In this document: in pieces, positions 61,511-64,000 of the stretch
Position numbering within the stretch: position 1 is the first letter of the stretch
Layout of the letters: each line of letters starts with the position of its first letter
DNA from: JAOUEA01 sp963825635
Lineage (GTDB): Bacteria; Actinomycetota; UBA4738; HRBIN12
DNA length: 64,000 nt
NCBI GenBank assembly: GCA_963825635.1
Contig: CAWGTU010000001.1
Coordinates: 186,001 to 250,000 of the forward strand
Direction: 5' to 3'
The notes under the pieces: model-generated
Seen by the model: only the letters and a program-made list of their open reading frames with translations
Told to the model about the DNA's origin: nothing
Database searches by the model: none
Program-made: the position numbers and the translations under genes

Positions 61511-62376
61511 GCGGCGTCGCGCTCTTCGGCGTGCCGATCGACTGCGTGGGCGAGCCGGTGGGCACCGTGCGCACGCCCGGCTTGCTGCGCGAGGCGGGCA
61601 TCGTCGAGGCTCTCGGGGCGCGCGACCTCGGCGACCTCGAGGTCGTGCTCGGGCCCGCGGTGCGCGATCCGGTCACCGGCATCGTGGGGTCGGACTCCGT
61701 GCTCGAGCTCACGCGGATCGTTCGGGAGGCGACGGCCGACGCACTCGAGGATGAGGGTCGGCTCGTGGTGCTCGGGGGGTGCTGCACGCTCCAGGTCGGT
61801 GCGACGGCGGGGGTACGTGACCGCTTCCCCGATGCCGGTCTGGTGTTCCTCGATGGCCACATGGACCTCTACGACGGCGAGAACTCACCGGGTGGCGAGG
61901 CGGCCGACATGCCGGTGGCCGTCCTGCTCGGACGAGGTCCTCAGGCCTGGGGCGACGTCGTCGACGCGCCGGTGCTCGAGCCCGCCGACGTGGCCCTCGT
62001 TGGATTCCGAGACCTCGAGGAGGCACGCGACCTCGGCTCGATCACTCCCGACGATCTGCCGGGCATCACCGCGATCGACACGGAAGGCGTTCGGGCCCGT
62101 GGGATCGAGGCGACCGTCGCGGCCGCCTTGCCGTCGGACGACCGGCGCTATTGGGTGTTCACCGATGTGGACGTGCTGGATCCGGGTGAGCTCACGGTCG
62201 ACGCGCCGCAGCCCGACGGGCTGTCCTGGGGCGAGCTGACATCGTTGCTGACCCCGTTGGTCGGCGACCCTCGCTGCCTCGGCATCACGCTGGCCTGCTA
62301 CAACCCCGACCTCGACGTCGACGGAAGCGGGGCTCGGCGGGTCGTCGCCATGCTCGCCGACGTCCTGCTCCGTTGA
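61507..62376 (+). CDS. arginase/agmatinase-family protein with altered metal site
   Basis: 289 residues. Ureohydrolase fold: VALFGVPIDCVGEPVGT at the N-terminus, first metal motif LGGCCTLQVG (89-98) where family members have GGDHS, second motif FLDGHMDLYD with Asp116, His118 and Asp120, and third VFTDVDVLDPGE with Asp220 and Asp222. Thus the Asp-His of motif 1 is Cys92-Cys93, so one Mn ligand is missing or replaced by thiolate. Overlap with a demethylating flavoprotein hints at a guanidino or formimino compound as substrate, but activity is uncertain. Stop abuts the next gene's stop. Confidence 0.78.
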   Translation: MSGVALFGVPIDCVGEPVGTVRTPGLLREAGIVEALGARDLGDLEVVLGPAVRDPVTGIVGSDSVLELTRIVREATADALEDEGRLVVLGGCCTLQVGATAGVRDRFPDAGLVFLDGHMDLYDGENSPGGEAADMPVAVLLGRGPQAWGDVVDAPVLEPADVALVGFRDLEEARDLGSITPDDLPGITAIDTEGVRARGIEATVAAALPSDDRRYWVFTDVDVLDPGELTVDAPQPDGLSWGELTSLLTPLVGDPRCLGITLACYNPDLDVDGSGARRVVAMLADVLLR

Positions 62377-64000
62377 TCAGCGCTCCGTGAGCCCCGCCTC
62401 GGCCCGCTCGACATCGGGGAGCCAGCCGAACGCACCGCAATCCGTCAGCACCCGTCTGGCCTCGGCGAGCGTGGCCGCGGGGTCCTGTCCTGCGGCCGCC
62501 TCCGCCCTGGCGAGGTCGACCAAGGCTCGACCGAGCCCCGCTCGAACGCCGAGGCGCTCGAGCCCGTCAGTTCCCTCGCGGATCAGCCGCACGCTCTCCT
62601 CGGGGTCGTTTGTGACGAGGCCGTCTACCACCATTCCCATCGCGAGCGCATGGGGAGACGTCCCGCGGAGCGAGAGGTCTCGATACGACGTGGCCTCCTC
62701 ACGCCGGTCGAGCTCGACCAGCGCCCGTCCGAGATGCTCGAAGCCCTCGACGAACGCGTCAACGTGGAAGGAGCGAGCCAGCTCGACGCCGGGCATCAGC
62801 TCGCGTGCGCTCTCCTCCAGGTCCCCGTTGAGGGCCGCCAGCACCCCCCTTGCCTCGATCAGTGGGAGATCGTTCTGCGGCTCGGGGTTCGCACGGGCGA
62901 TGCTGGTCGCCTCGGAGAGCACCTGGCCTGCCTCGTCGAGCTTGCCTTGCTCCATCAGGGCATGCGAGAGAGCATTCAGCCGCATGCCCACGAGCGGATC
63001 GCTGCCGACGGCGCGTGCCTCTTCGAGTGCTTCGCGCTGGAGCCGTTCAGCCTCGCGGAGGTCACCGGCGTAGATCGCGTTGTCGCCGAGACTGCCGAGG
63101 ATCCATCCGATGTTGGTGCGGGTGGCGGACTTCCGGCTCAGCTCGAGACCCTCCAGCAGGATCTCGCGGCTCTGCGTGAAGTCCGATGTCCATTGCTCCA
63201 AGGTGCTCGGATAGTTGTTGTTGACGCGGAGCCTGACGTTGAGGTCGCCGCACTCCTTCGCGAGGCGGTGTGCCTCCTCCATCATCGAGATCGCTTCATC
63301 GCCTCGTCCGAGCATCGAGACGGCGATCGCCAGGTCCATCGCCGCCTCTGCGTGTACGACCGGTGCGTCCACACGCGCAGAGATCTCGAAGGCTCGTCGG
63401 AGCGGTGTCTCGGCCTCCGCGGGCATGCCGCGTCGCCAGCCGACCCACCCCCTGATCCGGAGCGCGTTCGCGAGCTCCGGAGTCTCGCCGAGGGGCTCGA
63501 GGATGGCGATCGCCGCGTCCACGTTCTTCCATACGGCGTCGGTGTCGCCGTGCTCGAAGGCGGCCTCGGCGAGTCGGGTCAGCGCATACCCCTTGCCCAG
63601 GAGGTCTCCGGATCCTTCCACGAGCGCGAGGAGGTCGCGGACCTGCACCTCGATCTCGTCGACCGGTAACGCGAGGGTCCCACTGTCGATACGAGAGCGG
63701 AGGATCGGGATCTGCTCGGCCGAGTCGGCTCCGACGTCCTCCGCCAGTTCGCAGGCCAGCGCGTACCATCGCTCCCCCTCGATCGGCAGCCAGAGCGCGG
63801 CGGCCCGGTCACCGGCCGCCCGCGCCCACCGGAACGCCTCGCGGGCCGTCGCGTCTCGCTCCGGACCCGTCTCGCCCAGCTCGTCGCGGTAGCGCAGCGC
63901 TTCCAGGAAGTGCGTCGCGATCAGCTCGGCGATCTCCTCGTCCCGGTCGCCCGCGCGACCCGAGGCCCACCCGGCGACAGCCTCGTGCTTCGCGGCTCGC
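62377..64000 (-). CDS. TPR-rich C-terminal part of a large ATPase/cyclase-type regulator (5' partial)
   Basis: The frame is open from the stop at 62377 to the right edge, about 541 residues, so the start lies outside; the GTG at 63648 is internal. The N-terminal visible part (AAKHEAVAGWASGRAGDRDEE in pieces, ELIATHFLEALRYRDE) is like the segment that follows the AAA/NB-ARC ATPase in Class III adenylate cyclase or LuxR-type signalling proteins. The rest is a string of tetratricopeptide repeats (for example GYALTRLAEAAFEHGDTDAV, EARAVGSDPLVGMRLNALSHALMEQGKLDEAGQVLSEA in pieces), ending in a helical tail. Role inferred as protein-interaction module. Confidence 0.75.
   Translation of the reverse strand, partial: RAAKHEAVAGWASGRAGDRDEEIAELIATHFLEALRYRDELGETGPERDATAREAFRWARAAGDRAAALWLPIEGERWYALACELAEDVGADSAEQIPILRSRIDSGTLALPVDEIEVQVRDLLALVEGSGDLLGKGYALTRLAEAAFEHGDTDAVWKNVDAAIAILEPLGETPELANALRIRGWVGWRRGMPAEAETPLRRAFEISARVDAPVVHAEAAMDLAIAVSMLGRGDEAISMMEEAHRLAKECGDLNVRLRVNNNYPSTLEQWTSDFTQSREILLEGLELSRKSATRTNIGWILGSLGDNAIYAGDLREAERLQREALEEARAVGSDPLVGMRLNALSHALMEQGKLDEAGQVLSEATSIARANPEPQNDLPLIEARGVLAALNGDLEESARELMPGVELARSFHVDAFVEGFEHLGRALVELDRREEATSYRDLSLRGTSPHALAMGMVVDGLVTNDPEESVRLIREGTDGLERLGVRAGLGRALVDLARAEAAAGQDPAATLAEARRVLTDCGAFGWLPDVERAEAGLTER

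Overview
The window is high-GC, densely packed DNA that reads as a chromosome segment of an actinomycetote. The signs are strong GC bias at third codon positions, many GTG and some TTG starts, chains of 4-nt ATGA/GTGA gene overlaps, and a recurring -10 hexamer (mostly TANNNT) placed 6 to 8 nt before the start codon, which is the signature of leaderless transcription. I cannot name the class or genus. I saw no rRNA, tRNA, CRISPR array, insertion sequence or phage gene. About 53 protein genes are supported; the first is cut by the left edge and the last by the right edge.

Layout. 1-5.8 kb: the end of an FAD amine oxidase, an alpha/beta hydrolase with a small membrane protein, an SDR protein, an orphan PotD-like binding lipoprotein, a lipoprotein of unknown function and two small dimeric alpha-beta barrel type proteins. 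5.75-12.7 kb: an MFS transporter, a complete polyamine-type ABC importer (potA convergent with potD-potB-potC) and a flavin monoamine oxidase. 12.8-16.6 kb: an overlapping trio of crotonase, ATP-grasp acyl-CoA synthetase and EamA transporter. 16.7-20.8 kb: a proVWX glycine betaine/proline betaine importer whose permease is a fused tandem duplicate, closed by a UUCG-loop terminator. 20.9-31.1 kb: a pirin gene behind a MarR-type palindrome, then a one-strand cluster of dimethylglycine dehydrogenase-like flavoprotein, corrinoid protein, small PF13769-like protein, MtrH-like methyltransferase, RACo-type reductive activator, MttB-superfamily methyltransferase and a MetF-like reductase. 31.2-45.2 kb: a secreted metzincin, a PYROXD2-like oxidoreductase and two complete heterotetrameric sarcosine oxidase operons on opposite strands, separated by an EmrB-type MFS pump. 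45.4-56.8 kb: mostly general metabolism (IclR regulator, cysteine synthase, metallopeptidase, amidase, beta-lactamase-like hydrolase, acyl-CoA dehydrogenase, Hsp20, methylmalonate-semialdehyde dehydrogenase, GNAT, AsnC-type regulator). 56.9-64 kb: a Rieske oxygenase divergent from the AsnC gene, a VWA protein, a second dimethylglycine/sarcosine dehydrogenase coupled to an odd arginase-family protein, and the TPR tail of a large protein.

How it fits together (inference from families and order): methylated amines such as glycine betaine are imported by ProVWX. The first methyl could be removed by the MttB-type enzyme onto the corrinoid protein, passed by the MtrH-like enzyme to tetrahydrofolate and oxidised by the MetF-like protein, with RACo repairing inactive Co(II). 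Dimethylglycine and sarcosine would then be stripped by the FAD/GcvT dehydrogenases and the two sarcosine oxidases, giving methylene-THF and glycine. The Rieske enzyme would be an oxygen-dependent alternative for the first step. The 5' part of the window looks like polyamine uptake and oxidation. The most distinctive content is the corrinoid demethylation cluster sitting with duplicated flavin demethylases.
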